From: Polycladomyces zharkentensis
GTDB taxonomy: Bacteria; Bacillota; Bacilli; Thermoactinomycetales; JIR-001
Length of the DNA stretch: 64,000 nt
Direction: 5' to 3'
Assembly: GCF_016938855.1 (NCBI RefSeq)
Contig: NZ_JAFHAP010000004.1
Coordinates: 485,314-549,313, forward strand
The position numbers and the translations under genes were made by a program. How positions within the stretch are numbered: the stretch's first letter is position 1; each line of letters opens with the position of its first letter. The notes beneath the pieces are model-generated. The model saw only the letters and a program-made list of their open reading frames with translations, did not search any database and had not been told where the DNA came from. Below are positions 25,468-34,200 of the stretch, one piece after another.

Positions 25468-26565
25468 TCACGATTGCGGCATCGGACCGACGTAGCGGGA
25501 ATCGGGGCGAATGATCCGATTGGCCGCCGCCTGCTCCAACGCGTGTGCGGCCCATCCGATCACCCGGGAGGACACGAAAGTGGGCGTATACATCTCCTTG
25601 GGTAAACCGATCGCCTTCAACACGGCCGATGCGTAGAATTCCACATTGGCGTACAGTTGTCGTCCCGGTTTGTATTCCTGAAGCAGACGGACCGCCTCTC
25701 TTTCCACATGGAGTGCCAACCGGAACCAGCGCTCTTCCTCGGCCATCTCCTGTGCGATCGCTTTCAGCGCTTCAGCCCGGGGGTCGACGGTTTTGTACAC
25801 CCGGTGGCCGAAGCCCATCAATCGCTCTCCTTTCTCCAGTCGTGATCGCAGATACGATTCGGCCTGCCGTTCTTCGCCGATCTCCTCCAACATGGTTTCC
25901 ACATGAGATGGCGCACCACCGTGCAACGGACCTTTCAGTGCCCCGACAGCGGCCGACAGCGCTGACGGCAGATCCGCTTGTGTCGATGTCACGACACGGG
26001 CGGTAAAGGTGGACGCATTCAATCCATGTTCAGCCGTCAGGATCAGATAGGCTTCCAGTGCGCGCACATGCCGGGGAGGCAACACCCTTCCGCATGTACA
26101 CCATCCGTGCCATTGCGCATGGGTCCAATCCTGAGACGGGGGATCAAACGGCACACCCTGTAACGCATGGCGACGGACCCCGATGATGGTCGGAATCTTG
26201 GCCACCACTTGCAATGCCTGATCCGGCGTCGGCGGCCAGTCAAATCGGGTTTCGTCCGGTAAGGCGGCGATCGCTGACTGCAAGACGCTGCTCATGGACA
26301 AGGATCGCGGGAGAGACATCAGCCATCGCTGCATCTCATCCGGCAACTCCCGAGCCTCCCGCCATTTTTGGACAAAGGCGGCCCGTTCCGCCTGTGTGGG
26401 CAATCGGCCGTACCACAACAGATACGCCACCTCTTCCAACGATGACGACAGCGCCAGTTCCTTGGCCCAATATCCGCGGTAAATCAGATGTCCCCGTTTT
26501 CCGTCAATGGCGGACAAAGCCGTTTCGGCCACCACCACGCCATCTAAGCCAATGGCTGTGTTCAC
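25468..26565 (-). CDS. citA: citrate synthase (CitA type)
   Basis: A 365-residue type II citrate synthase, which condenses acetyl-CoA and oxaloacetate. Recognisable segments are RGHLIYRGYWAKELA, the catalytic-His region ILTAEHGLNASTFTARVV, GPLHGGAPSHV (second catalytic His), and the Asp/Arg region MGFGHRVYKTVDPRA and PTFVSSRVIGWAAHALEQ. The ATG at 26565 follows AAGGGGGAG. It is divergent from a LysR regulator, exactly the citA-citR arrangement of B. subtilis, so I use citA; a main citrate synthase (citZ) probably lies elsewhere. Confidence 0.92.
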   Translation of the reverse strand: MNTAIGLDGVVVAETALSAIDGKRGHLIYRGYWAKELALSSSLEEVAYLLWYGRLPTQAERAAFVQKWREARELPDEMQRWLMSLPRSLSMSSVLQSAIAALPDETRFDWPPTPDQALQVVAKIPTIIGVRRHALQGVPFDPPSQDWTHAQWHGWCTCGRVLPPRHVRALEAYLILTAEHGLNASTFTARVVTSTQADLPSALSAAVGALKGPLHGGAPSHVETMLEEIGEERQAESYLRSRLEKGERLMGFGHRVYKTVDPRAEALKAIAQEMAEEERWFRLALHVEREAVRLLQEYKPGRQLYANVEFYASAVLKAIGLPKEMYTPTFVSSRVIGWAAHALEQAAANRIIRPDSRYVGPMPQS

Positions 26566-26617
26566 ATGAATCTCCCCCTTTCACCCCCATCGTAGTCGAA
26601 TTGTTGAAAAAAATCTA

Positions 26618-26645
26618 ATTTATCATTATTATGACGTTGATAAAT
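26618..26645. promoter_or_regulatory. inverted-repeat operator between citA and citR
   Basis: ATTTATCA (26618-26625) and TGATAAAT (26638-26645) are perfect inverted arms with a 12-base spacer in the 105-bp divergent promoter region. The form and position suit binding by a LysR-type regulator such as the adjacent CitR. The assignment to CitR is inference. Confidence 0.65.
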
Positions 26646-26670
26646 GAATTTGATCACACGGGAGGAGCCC

Positions 26671-27555
26671 ATGCACATCCAACAGTTGATTACCTTTCTC
26701 ACCGTGGCGAAGCATCGGCATTTTCGCCAAGCCGGAGAAGAGCTGATGCTGACCCAGCCCGCTGTCAGCGCACAAATCCGAAGCCTGGAGGAGGAGCTGG
26801 GCTGCACGTTGTTCCACCGTCCCCACGTTTCGCTTACGCCGGAGGGGAAAACCTTTCTTCCCTATGCCCAAAAAATGGTCTCTCTTTATGAAGAAAGCAA
26901 ACATGCCCTGCATCAAAGAGATGACGATTCGATCATCCGGGTCACCATCGGTGTCGATGCCACCCTGGCACCATTTGCGCTTCAGCGATTGTCTCCCCAT
27001 TTTCAACCCGAACGCCCCCAAGTTCACATCCGCATGCTGACCCTGACCGAAGCGCAGATCATCCAAGCGCTGGAAGAGGGGCGAATCGATTTGGGCATCG
27101 CATACCGGACCGGTATCCCTTTCCGCTTTCCCGTATCCGTTTTGGTTTATGACACGTTGACATTGGCCGTTTCCTTTCAGAACCCGATCGCCCGCTTTGC
27201 GTATTTGCCACTGAAACGATTACCGGAAACCCCCGTCATCCTTCCTGCGCCGGGTACTACCGAGCGACGGCTGATTGATGAACAATTGGAACGGCATGAT
27301 CTGACCATCGATCCCGTTCTCGAACTGCCCGACTTGGAAACCCTCAAACAAGCAGTAGCCCAGGGAATCGGGGTCGCCCTCCTTCCCAGGATGGCGTTGA
27401 CCCATGACCAGGCGGGATGGCGTCTGTTGCGCATTCCCGAACTGCATCCCCAACTTCCCGTTTGTCTGTTTCATCCCGACCGCGGGGCCCTTACCCCGGC
27501 GCTTCGCCGTTTGGTGGATGATCTTCGCGGAATTTATCCGCCATATGAAGAGTAG
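26671..27555 (+). CDS. citR: LysR family regulator (CitR type)
   Basis: A 294-residue LysR-type transcriptional regulator. The winged helix-turn-helix is at residues 1-62 (HFRQAGEELMLTQPAVSAQIRSLEEELG), followed by a linker helix and a periplasmic-binding-type effector domain from about residue 90 (RVTIGVDATLAPFAL) with the usual GIGVALLPRMAL near 245. The ATG at 26671 follows GGGAGGAG. Its divergent position next to citA, together with the inverted repeat between them, points to control of citA and possibly its own synthesis. The inducer is unknown. Confidence 0.9.
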   Translation: MHIQQLITFLTVAKHRHFRQAGEELMLTQPAVSAQIRSLEEELGCTLFHRPHVSLTPEGKTFLPYAQKMVSLYEESKHALHQRDDDSIIRVTIGVDATLAPFALQRLSPHFQPERPQVHIRMLTLTEAQIIQALEEGRIDLGIAYRTGIPFRFPVSVLVYDTLTLAVSFQNPIARFAYLPLKRLPETPVILPAPGTTERRLIDEQLERHDLTIDPVLELPDLETLKQAVAQGIGVALLPRMALTHDQAGWRLLRIPELHPQLPVCLFHPDRGALTPALRRLVDDLRGIYPPYEE

Positions 27556-27581
27556 CACGTTTTACAGGTGATGTGAGGAAA

Positions 27582-27609
27582 AATAAAAAGACCCCGTCAT
27601 CGGAGTCTT
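27582..27609 (-). terminator. Rho-independent terminator
   Basis: On the minus strand AAGACTCCG and CGGGGTCTT pair (one mismatch) around ATGA, followed by a T-rich run. It ends ylaN. Confidence 0.8.
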
Positions 27610-27618
27610 CGCGCGTCA

Positions 27619-27912
27619 TCATTCTTTGGTTTTTGATAAGGGGAGTACTTTCGTGTAGAGATCGGCCAACTTTCGTTCCAAGTCACTGATGATCTCCCGG
27701 CCTTGCTCCCGATTGATCAAGCCCGCCCGGACGGCGAAATCGATCTCCCTGGAAAGGCCAAACATCTGCGTGTCCAAAACTTCTTCGTACAACGGACATT
27801 TCGGCGCTGTCAAATGTTCCAGTTGTACATGAATCAACTGGTGAATCTTTTCTGCATCTTCCCGCAACAATTCCAGCGCCCGTTGGTTGAGATCGGTCTG
27901 TGTTGGCGTCAA
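27619..27912 (-). CDS. ylaN: YlaN family iron-sensing protein (DUF1507)
   Basis: A 97-residue protein strongly resembling B. subtilis YlaN, recently linked to iron homeostasis through interaction with Fur. Conserved stretches are [36 protein letters not shown] and DFAVRAGLI. The start is TTG at 27912, seven bases after GGGGGG. It stands alone, ended by its own terminator. In the B. subtilis family the protein is short and helical, and the length here agrees. Confidence 0.92.
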   Translation of the reverse strand: MTPTQTDLNQRALELLREDAEKIHQLIHVQLEHLTAPKCPLYEEVLDTQMFGLSREIDFAVRAGLINREQGREIISDLERKLADLYTKVLPLSKTKE

Positions 27913-28111
27913 CAGAGAACCCCCCTATCCGACCGTTACTCTTTTGGAAATGAAAAACGGCCGTAACCACTACACTTGATCATAGTGTAACATGTTCTGA
28001 TCAATTTGCAAAGTGCCGGCCCAAGTGTATCCGACCCGTTCGATTCCGGGTCTCCCACATTTTCTCCCGGTTCATGCCGGAATCAGAACACCTGCTCACC
28101 CATCCACCTTA

Positions 28112-29029
28112 TCAAAAAATGCTCAGTTGCCATGCCCGCGACAGACTCTGCAACAACCGAACGCCGGCGCGGCTGTTTCCTTTTTCGTCCAAAGCGGGGC
28201 CGTAGACGCCAATCCCCATCTTACCGGGCACGGAAGCCAAAATTCCCCCGGAAACACCGCTTTTGGCGGGGATGCCGACCCGGATGGCAAACTCCCCCGA
28301 CGCATTGTACATACCGCATGTCACCATAAAGGTTTTCACCAACCGAGCGATCGGTTGCGGGATAATCTGTTCTCCGGTCACGGAACGCCCGTACTGGGCC
28401 AAGCAAAGACCGATCCGCGCCAAATCCTCGCAAGTGACACGAATGGCACATTGCCGCACATACACCTGCAGCGTTTCTTCCACATCGCCGACCTGGCCGT
28501 ACTCCTTCAAAAAGTAGGCGATGGAACGGTTGCGGTGCGCGGTTTCATATTCGGATCGGAACACTTCTTCGTCCACGTCGATCTTGGGATTGTCCGCCAT
28601 CGCCCGTACCAGATCCAGCAGACGACCGACCCGATCTTCCACACCCGATCCTTTCACCAAGGAGCTGACCACCATTGCGCCCGCGTTGATCATGGGATTG
28701 AGCGGCTTGGGCGGACTCATCATTTCCAATTTGTACAACGAATTGAACGGGTCCCCTGTCGGTTCCATGCCCACATGGGAAAATACCGTCTCTTCTCCAT
28801 GATCCATCAACGCCAACACCAAACTGATCACTTTGGAGATGCTTTGCAGGGTGAATGAGACCACAGGTGCATCTCCGCCGTACAGCAATTCCTGATTGGG
28901 TGTCACCGTTGCGATGCCCAGCACGGATGGATTTTGTCGGCTGAGTGCGGGGATATAATCCGCCACCTTGCCGCCTTTTGTATCTGGCCGGTGTTTGGCC
29001 ACCAGCTCTTCCAACAGGGGGTGTCTCAT
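28112..29029 (-). CDS. glsA: glutaminase A
   Basis: A 305-residue glutaminase with a serine-beta-lactamase-like fold, converting glutamine to glutamate and ammonia. Active-site motifs are FTLQSISKV (Ser-x-x-Lys, about residues 60-68), NPMINAGAMVV (Asn, about 113), SEYETAHRNRSIAYFLK (about 159) and the C-terminal AIRVGIPAKSGVSGGILA (Tyr/Ser/Gly region). The ATG at 29029 follows CAAGGAGGA. It is a single gene; in B. subtilis, related glutaminases (YlaM, YbgJ) are paralogous. Confidence 0.95.
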   Translation of the reverse strand: MRHPLLEELVAKHRPDTKGGKVADYIPALSRQNPSVLGIATVTPNQELLYGGDAPVVSFTLQSISKVISLVLALMDHGEETVFSHVGMEPTGDPFNSLYKLEMMSPPKPLNPMINAGAMVVSSLVKGSGVEDRVGRLLDLVRAMADNPKIDVDEEVFRSEYETAHRNRSIAYFLKEYGQVGDVEETLQVYVRQCAIRVTCEDLARIGLCLAQYGRSVTGEQIIPQPIARLVKTFMVTCGMYNASGEFAIRVGIPAKSGVSGGILASVPGKMGIGVYGPALDEKGNSRAGVRLLQSLSRAWQLSIF

Positions 29030-29148
29030 CTGTTTTCCTCCTTGACTGCTTGCGGGCTGACCATCTTACATCCTATTTTTTGCATCCAGCCGATCATGTA
29101 TAATGAAACATGCCTGATATATCATCATGACAAGGGAGCCGACACCAT

Positions 29149-29520
29149 ATGAACGAAGTCATTTTGATCACCGGAGCGGTCCGTTTTCAGATCAACCTCG
29201 ATCCGACAATCTGGATCGTGGACGAACGCAAAATTCCCATGGCAGAGTATTTCCCGGGCGTCGAGGGTTACGGGATGAAATTGTCCATCTTTCTGGATCA
29301 TGCCGAACCTGATCCGGATGCCACCCATGTCATTTGTCACCAATCCGACGACAATCAAATCAAAATCACTTTGGAAGAAGCGCGTTCGGGCATTATGCGT
29401 TTCACTCGCGACGGCAAGCCGATTCGCCCGGACGGCCCGGCACTGTTGTACCTGCAGAAAGGAAATCTGGCAGGTCAACCGATCGGCTGTCTGACCAAGC
29501 TGGAAGTCGTCACAGAATAA
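29149..29520 (+). CDS. hypothetical protein, 123 aa
   Basis: A 123-residue soluble protein, strongly acidic/basic balanced, that I do not recognise. It begins MNEVILITGAVRFQINLDPT, suggesting a beta-rich start, and has a mid-region KLSIFLDHAEPDPDATHVI and a C-terminal NLAGQPIGCLTKLEVV. The ATG at 29149 follows AAGGGAG. A strong terminator follows immediately. Probably a real gene because of the ribosome binding site and terminator. Confidence 0.75.
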   Translation: MNEVILITGAVRFQINLDPTIWIVDERKIPMAEYFPGVEGYGMKLSIFLDHAEPDPDATHVICHQSDDNQIKITLEEARSGIMRFTRDGKPIRPDGPALLYLQKGNLAGQPIGCLTKLEVVTE

Positions 29521-29522
29521 CA

Positions 29523-29562
29523 ACCATCCCCTGCGGCATCAAACCACAGGGGATGGTGGTTT
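29523..29562. terminator. bidirectional terminator
   Basis: ACCATCCCCTG and CAGGGGATGGT are perfect 11-base arms, with T-rich flanks on both strands. It separates the convergent 123-aa and thioesterase genes. Confidence 0.85.
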
Positions 29563-30034
29563 ATTTGCGGGTTCCGATGTAAAACGTACCGGTGGCGTAG
29601 GCGATTTTTCGCTCCCGCTCATCGGTGATCGTGCAGGAGGCGATGGCAAACGGATGCCGCAGATCCAGCAAGGTGGCGCGTGAAATCAGTTCTTTGCTCC
29701 GCCCCGGACTGAGATAATGAACCTTCATCTCCGACGTCACGGCAAACTGGTCGTCCGGCAACGAACGGTTGATCAAGGACCCCATCGTGGAATCCGCCAA
29801 CAGGGCGGTCATACCCCCGTGGACCACCCCTCCACGGTTGAGCAGATAGGGAGTGACGGACACCCGGAATTCATACACATCCGGAGTCACAAACCTGCCA
29901 GACAAGCCCATGAATCCGGATGGATACGCACTTTGCCTTTCCCGTTTTTGCCGGATGGCCTGTAAAGTGAGTCGGAACAACTCTTTTTCTTCCTCACTGC
30001 CGTTTTCCAGCACTTGACGGATTTCATCCCACAT
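29561..30034 (-). CDS. PaaI-type hotdog thioesterase (first of two)
   Basis: A 157-residue hotdog-fold thioesterase. The N-terminal 40 residues form a helix (EEEKELFRLTLQAIRQKR); the hotdog core has LLNRGGVVHGGMTALLADST, with the conserved HGG and Asp, and a beta-rich C-terminal half. Members hydrolyse acyl- or phenylacetyl-CoA type esters. The ATG at 30034 follows GAGAGGGA. It is 15 bases downstream of the M42 peptidase gene and probably co-transcribed. A second similar thioesterase is at 35211-35690. Confidence 0.85.
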   Translation of the reverse strand: MWDEIRQVLENGSEEEKELFRLTLQAIRQKRERQSAYPSGFMGLSGRFVTPDVYEFRVSVTPYLLNRGGVVHGGMTALLADSTMGSLINRSLPDDQFAVTSEMKVHYLSPGRSKELISRATLLDLRHPFAIASCTITDERERKIAYATGTFYIGTRK

Positions 30035-30049
30035 CCGATTGTTCCCTCT

Positions 30050-31084
30050 CTACAGTGACGGTGTTTGAAGGTAATGATACAATAACCGATACGTATGGAC
30101 CAATGCCTCACGGTGAGTCCGTTCATATGCGTGGGACGCATCCACCCCCGGACCGATCAGCCCCCAGATGAGGTCATGTCCGGCCTGCAAAGCGGCGCTG
30201 GCATCCGAGCTGTATCGCGGATAAATGTCAACTCGATAGCGAATGCCGTGCTGTTCCGCAAGATGGACCAGCTTTTGCAGCAACCCGAAATGATACGGCC
30301 CCGAGGAGTCCTTGGCGCAGATGGAGACGCTGAATTCATCTGATTCCTGCCCTTCTCCGATCGCTCCCATGTCGACCGCCAAATATTCCCGCACCTTTTC
30401 CGAGATCACCGCATTTCCGCCGTGTCCCACTTCTTCGTAGTTGCTGAAAAATATGTGTGTGGTGACCGGCGGGACCCACCCTTCTTCGGCAATCCGGCGG
30501 ATGAGTTCGATCAAAACAGCTGCACTGGCTTTGTCATCCAGATGTCGCGATTTGACAAATCCGGTTTTCGTCACTTCCACACGTGGATCAAAAAAGACGA
30601 AATCGCCCACGCTGATCCCCAGTCGAAGCACCTCATCCGCATCGCGGACACGGGCATCCAAGCGGACCTCCATGTTTTCTTCCGTTCGCTGTTGCGTCCG
30701 TGCATCGGTATACACATGAGGAGAAGAATGGGTAGCCAGGATCGTTCCCCTGAAACACCGGCCGGACCGTGTTTCAATCGTGCAACCTTCCCCATCGAGG
30801 GAGTGCCAAGTCACCCCCCCGATGGCAGTGATCCGCAAACGACCGCTCTCTTTGATCTGTTTCACCATCGCCCCCAATGTGTCCACATGAGCGGTGATAA
30901 ACCGGATCGTCTCCTCATCTTTTCCCGGAATCTCGACCAACAGCCCCCCTTTGCGTGTGCGGATCAGCGAATACGGCAAGTCTTTCAAGCGCTTCTCCAC
31001 ATATGTAATGGCCGCGTCTGCTCTTCCGGTCGGACTTGGGATGTTCAGCAATTCAACCAAGGTGGAGATCAATTGTTCCTCCAC
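30050..31084 (-). CDS. M42 family metallopeptidase (aminopeptidase)
   Basis: A 344-residue co-catalytic two-metal aminopeptidase of the M42 (TET/glutamyl aminopeptidase) type. Metal ligands and catalytic residues are in FITAHVDTLGAM (His), SRHLDDKASAAVL (Asp), FFSNYEEVGHGGNAV (Glu-Glu), VDMGAIG (Asp) and ASHAYERTH (His). An inserted beta domain lies around residues 80-170. The start ATG at 31084 follows GGAGGA. M42 enzymes typically form dodecamers and degrade peptides released from proteasome-like proteases. Confidence 0.93.
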   Translation of the reverse strand: MEEQLISTLVELLNIPSPTGRADAAITYVEKRLKDLPYSLIRTRKGGLLVEIPGKDEETIRFITAHVDTLGAMVKQIKESGRLRITAIGGVTWHSLDGEGCTIETRSGRCFRGTILATHSSPHVYTDARTQQRTEENMEVRLDARVRDADEVLRLGISVGDFVFFDPRVEVTKTGFVKSRHLDDKASAAVLIELIRRIAEEGWVPPVTTHIFFSNYEEVGHGGNAVISEKVREYLAVDMGAIGEGQESDEFSVSICAKDSSGPYHFGLLQKLVHLAEQHGIRYRVDIYPRYSSDASAALQAGHDLIWGLIGPGVDASHAYERTHREALVHTYRLLYHYLQTPSL

Positions 31085-31134
31085 TTTTCATCCTCCTCTC
31101 CCCTGCCCGCATTATAACAATGAACGCGAGACAC

Positions 31135-31162
31135 AAAAAAGAGGCCTGCAAAAACAGGCCTT
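31135..31162 (-). terminator. Rho-independent terminator
   Basis: AGGCCTG and CAGGCCT are perfect seven-base arms; on the minus strand a T run follows. It ends the AbrB gene. Confidence 0.88.
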
Positions 31163-31188
31163 AAGGGAGAGAAACCCTGCCCGACCGG

Positions 31189-31443
31189 TCAGGCACGATT
31201 CACCATGGAGACCAATTCTTCCACGCAAGTCTGGCACACGTTTTTCCCTTTGTAAGAAATGACATTTTCCACCTGGCCGCAAAACAGACAGGAAGGACTG
31301 TATTTCTTGAGTATGATGTTGTCGCCGTCCACATAAATCTCCACCGGGTCTTTCACGTCAATATCCAACGTGCGGCGCAATTCCACCGGCAAGACGATCC
31401 GCCCCAGCTCGTCTACCTTTCTGACAATTCCCGTTGCTTTCAT
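31189..31443 (-). CDS. AbrB family transition-state regulator with Cys-rich tail
   Basis: An 84-residue DNA-binding protein. Residues 1-50 form the AbrB swapped-hairpin domain (GIVRKVDELGRIVLPVELRRTL, DPVEIYVDGDNIILKKY). The C-terminal 30 residues carry CLFCG...KNVCQTCVEEL, a probable four-cysteine zinc-binding motif, unlike B. subtilis AbrB whose tail differs. AbrB-type proteins repress many post-exponential genes. The ATG at 31443 follows AAAGGAG. Confidence 0.9.
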   Translation of the reverse strand: MKATGIVRKVDELGRIVLPVELRRTLDIDVKDPVEIYVDGDNIILKKYSPSCLFCGQVENVISYKGKNVCQTCVEELVSMVNRA

Positions 31444-31561
31444 GCCCAACCACTCCTTTTTGGTCTCCTGGAATATTGACAAGCGAGAAAATCCTACTGG
31501 ATACTTGCAGTTCTCTTCAAATCTACTAACATTTTCCCTGTTTACGAGATTTGAAACCATT

Positions 31562-32686
31562 TTATGCAGAAATGTCCAGATTTTCAGGGTTGAGTGGTTC
31601 CAAGTCCGGTACGACGAAACGGCCGTTTTTGCGGATCAGTTCGCCGTCGAAGCAGATTTCCCCTCCGCCGTAGTCCTCCCGTTGAATCGAAACCATGTCC
31701 CAATGAATCGCCGAACGGTTACCGTTGTCGCATTCTTCGTGAGCGCTTCCCGGCGTGAAGTGGAAACTGCCGTCAATCTTTTCGTCGAAGAGGATATCCT
31801 TCATCGGGTGCCGGATGCGCGGGTGGAGGCCGAGGCTGAATTCCCCGATGTAGCGCGCCCCTTCGTCCGTATCCAGAATCTCGTTCAACCGCTTGGTGTC
31901 ATTGGCCGTCGCTTCCACGATCTTGCCGTTGACAAAGCGCAAGCGGACGTTCTCGAAGTTCACCCCGTGAAACACCGTCGGCGTGTTGAACGTGATCGTC
32001 CCGTTCACAGAGTTGCGGACGGGAGCGGTATACACTTCCCCGTCAGGAATGTTTCGTTGACCGCTGCAGGGGATGACCGGCATTCCCTCGATGGAGAAAG
32101 TCAGATCGGTCCCCGGACCGATAATCCGCACTTCCTTGGCCTCTTCCATCCGCTTCACCAACGGTTCCATCGCTTTGGCCATCCGCCCGTAGTCCAACGT
32201 GCAGACGCGGAAATAGAAATCCTCAAATGCCTCCGTGCTCATGTTGGCCAGTTGGGCCATCGACGAATCGGGATAACGCAACAATACCCAACGCGTATGG
32301 ACGGCACGATATCCCAAATGGACCGGACGGACAAAATGCTCTGTATACCACTTCATATGGACAGCCGGAACGTCGGACAGCTCGCTGACGTTTTGCCCGC
32401 CGCGAATGCCGATATAGCAATCCATCCGTTTCATCTGATACAGGCCGATTTCGCCCAGACGCTTCATGTGCTCCTCATCGGTGTCCAGCAACATCGCCCG
32501 GATCAATGCATGGTTATGTAGTTGAACAAACGGATAGCCACCGGCCGCGCGGATTTCCGGGATCAACGCCCGTACGAGATCGTGGTCCGGACCAAACACG
32601 TCAATCAACACGTTGTCGCCCTGTTTCACCCTGCACGAATGATGCACCAATACTTTTGCCAATTGCGATAACCGCGGATCTTGCAT
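31562..32686 (-). CDS. M29 family aminopeptidase, tandem copy 2
   Basis: A 374-residue M29 (aminopeptidase T/ S-type) peptidase. Metal-binding motifs include GTDLTFSIEGM, TFNTPTVFHG, the Glu-rich ILDTDEGARYIGEF, and the C-terminal GNRSAIHWDMVSIQRE with Asp and His ligands. It is the downstream member of a tandem pair with a gene of nearly the same sequence. I chose the ATG beginning MQDPRLSQL at 32686, after GAGGGG; the frame is open upstream to 32722. The difference between the copies is concentrated in short patches such as residues 110-150. Confidence 0.92.
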   Translation of the reverse strand: MQDPRLSQLAKVLVHHSCRVKQGDNVLIDVFGPDHDLVRALIPEIRAAGGYPFVQLHNHALIRAMLLDTDEEHMKRLGEIGLYQMKRMDCYIGIRGGQNVSELSDVPAVHMKWYTEHFVRPVHLGYRAVHTRWVLLRYPDSSMAQLANMSTEAFEDFYFRVCTLDYGRMAKAMEPLVKRMEEAKEVRIIGPGTDLTFSIEGMPVIPCSGQRNIPDGEVYTAPVRNSVNGTITFNTPTVFHGVNFENVRLRFVNGKIVEATANDTKRLNEILDTDEGARYIGEFSLGLHPRIRHPMKDILFDEKIDGSFHFTPGSAHEECDNGNRSAIHWDMVSIQREDYGGGEICFDGELIRKNGRFVVPDLEPLNPENLDISA

Positions 32687-32718
32687 GGGTGGATTCCCCT
32701 CGGTTGGCTTTCCGAATC

Positions 32719-33834
32719 TCACCCCAGGTTTTCAGGGTTGAGCGGTTCCAAATCCGGCACGACGAAACGGCCATTTTTGCGGATCAATTCACCGTCGAAG
32801 TAGATTTCCCCTCCGCCGTAGTCCTCCCGTTGAATCGAAACCATGTCCCAATGAATCGCCGAACGGTTGCCGTTGTCGCAATCCTCATAGGCGCTTCCCG
32901 GCGTGAAGTGGAAACTGCCGTCGATCTTTTCGTCAAAGAGGATATCCTTCATCGGGTGCCGGATGTACGGGTGGAAACCCAAGCTGAATTCCCCGATGTA
33001 GCGTGCGCCTTCGTCCGTATCCAGAATCTCGTTCAACCGCTTGGTGTCATTGGCCGTCGCTTCCACGATTTTGCCGTCGACAAAGCGCAAGCGGACGTTC
33101 TCGAAATTCACCCCGTGATACACCGTCGGCGTATTGAACGTGATCGTCCCGTTCACGGAGTTACGGACGGGAGCGGTATACACTTCCCCGTCGGGAATGT
33201 TGCACTGTCCGTGACAAGGAATGGCCGGCATACCCTCGATGGAGAAAGTCAGATCGGTCCCCGGACCGACAATCCGCACTTCCTTGGCCTCTTCCATCCG
33301 CTTCACCAACGGTTCCATCGCTTTGGCCATCCGCCCGTAGTCCAACGTGCAGACGCGGAAATAAAAATCTTCAAATGCCTCCGTGCTCATATTGGCCAGT
33401 TGGGCCATTGACGGATTGGGATAACGCAATATCACCCACCGCGTGTGTTTCACCCGCTGTTCGGTGTGGACGGGATGGTTGAAATGTTCCATGAACCACT
33501 TCATATGGTCAGCCGGAACGTCGGACAGCTCGCTGACGTTTTGCCCGCCGCGAATGCCGATATAGCAATCCATCCGTTTCATCTGATACAGGCCGATTTC
33601 GCCCAGACGCTTCATGTGCTCCTCATCGGTGTCCAGCAACATCGCCCGGATCAACGCATGGTTATGTAGTTGAACAAACGGATAGCCACCGGCCGCGCGG
33701 ATTTCCGGGATCAACGCCCGTACGAGATCATGGTCCGGACCAAACACGTCAATCAACACGTTATCACCCTGTTTCACCCTGCACGAATGATGCACCAATA
33801 CTTTTGCCAATTGCGATAACCGCGGATCTTGCAT
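32719..33834 (-). CDS. M29 family aminopeptidase, tandem copy 1
   Basis: A 371-residue M29 aminopeptidase, essentially the same protein as the downstream copy for most of its length (identical through the first 110 residues except isolated changes). It starts at the ATG at 33834 (MQDPRLSQL), with AGGAGG upstream. It ends 32 bases before the start of copy 2. Near-identity indicates a recent duplication or gene conversion. The two differ in a patch around residues 115-145 (copy 1 FMEHFNHPVHTEQRVK). Confidence 0.92.
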   Translation of the reverse strand: MQDPRLSQLAKVLVHHSCRVKQGDNVLIDVFGPDHDLVRALIPEIRAAGGYPFVQLHNHALIRAMLLDTDEEHMKRLGEIGLYQMKRMDCYIGIRGGQNVSELSDVPADHMKWFMEHFNHPVHTEQRVKHTRWVILRYPNPSMAQLANMSTEAFEDFYFRVCTLDYGRMAKAMEPLVKRMEEAKEVRIVGPGTDLTFSIEGMPAIPCHGQCNIPDGEVYTAPVRNSVNGTITFNTPTVYHGVNFENVRLRFVDGKIVEATANDTKRLNEILDTDEGARYIGEFSLGFHPYIRHPMKDILFDEKIDGSFHFTPGSAYEDCDNGNRSAIHWDMVSIQREDYGGGEIYFDGELIRKNGRFVVPDLEPLNPENLG

Positions 33835-33908
33835 GGTCGATTCCTCCTTTACCACTGTCTGACCGTTTTCCCTTCGATTGTATCATGGATGGAAGCGTTT
33901 CGACATCT

Positions 33909-34040
33909 GGGGTGTGTCTGGTGAATACTGCACTGCTTTCCCGGCTCGCTCCACCTGCACCCTGCAGAAAAGCACATGATGAGCGCTCCGACCCGGTCAG
34001 CACAGGACACGGGCAAAGTACGCTTCGCTTTACGGAAAAC
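33909..34040 (+). repeat. dispersed intergenic repeat, copy B
   Basis: About 132 bp related to the copies at 880-1027 and 7979-8095. It keeps the left end (GGGTGTGTCTGGTGAATA), CCCGGCTCGCTCCACCTGCA, GGTCAGCACAGGAC and AAAGTACGCTTCGCTTT. It lies between the M29 aminopeptidase gene (start) and the GAF protein gene (start), that is, in a divergent promoter region. Confidence 0.7.
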
Positions 34041-34200
34041 CGGACACACCCTGCCGGTTTTGGGAAAGCTGATTACGGGTATAGCGTAACCGAGCTTGTT
34101 TCGTTACAATGATGGGGAAAAGGTGCAACCGATCACTGCTGTATCATTTCACGACAATGTCCACAGGCATCAACAGTTTGCGACAAAGGAGTTTTCACCC

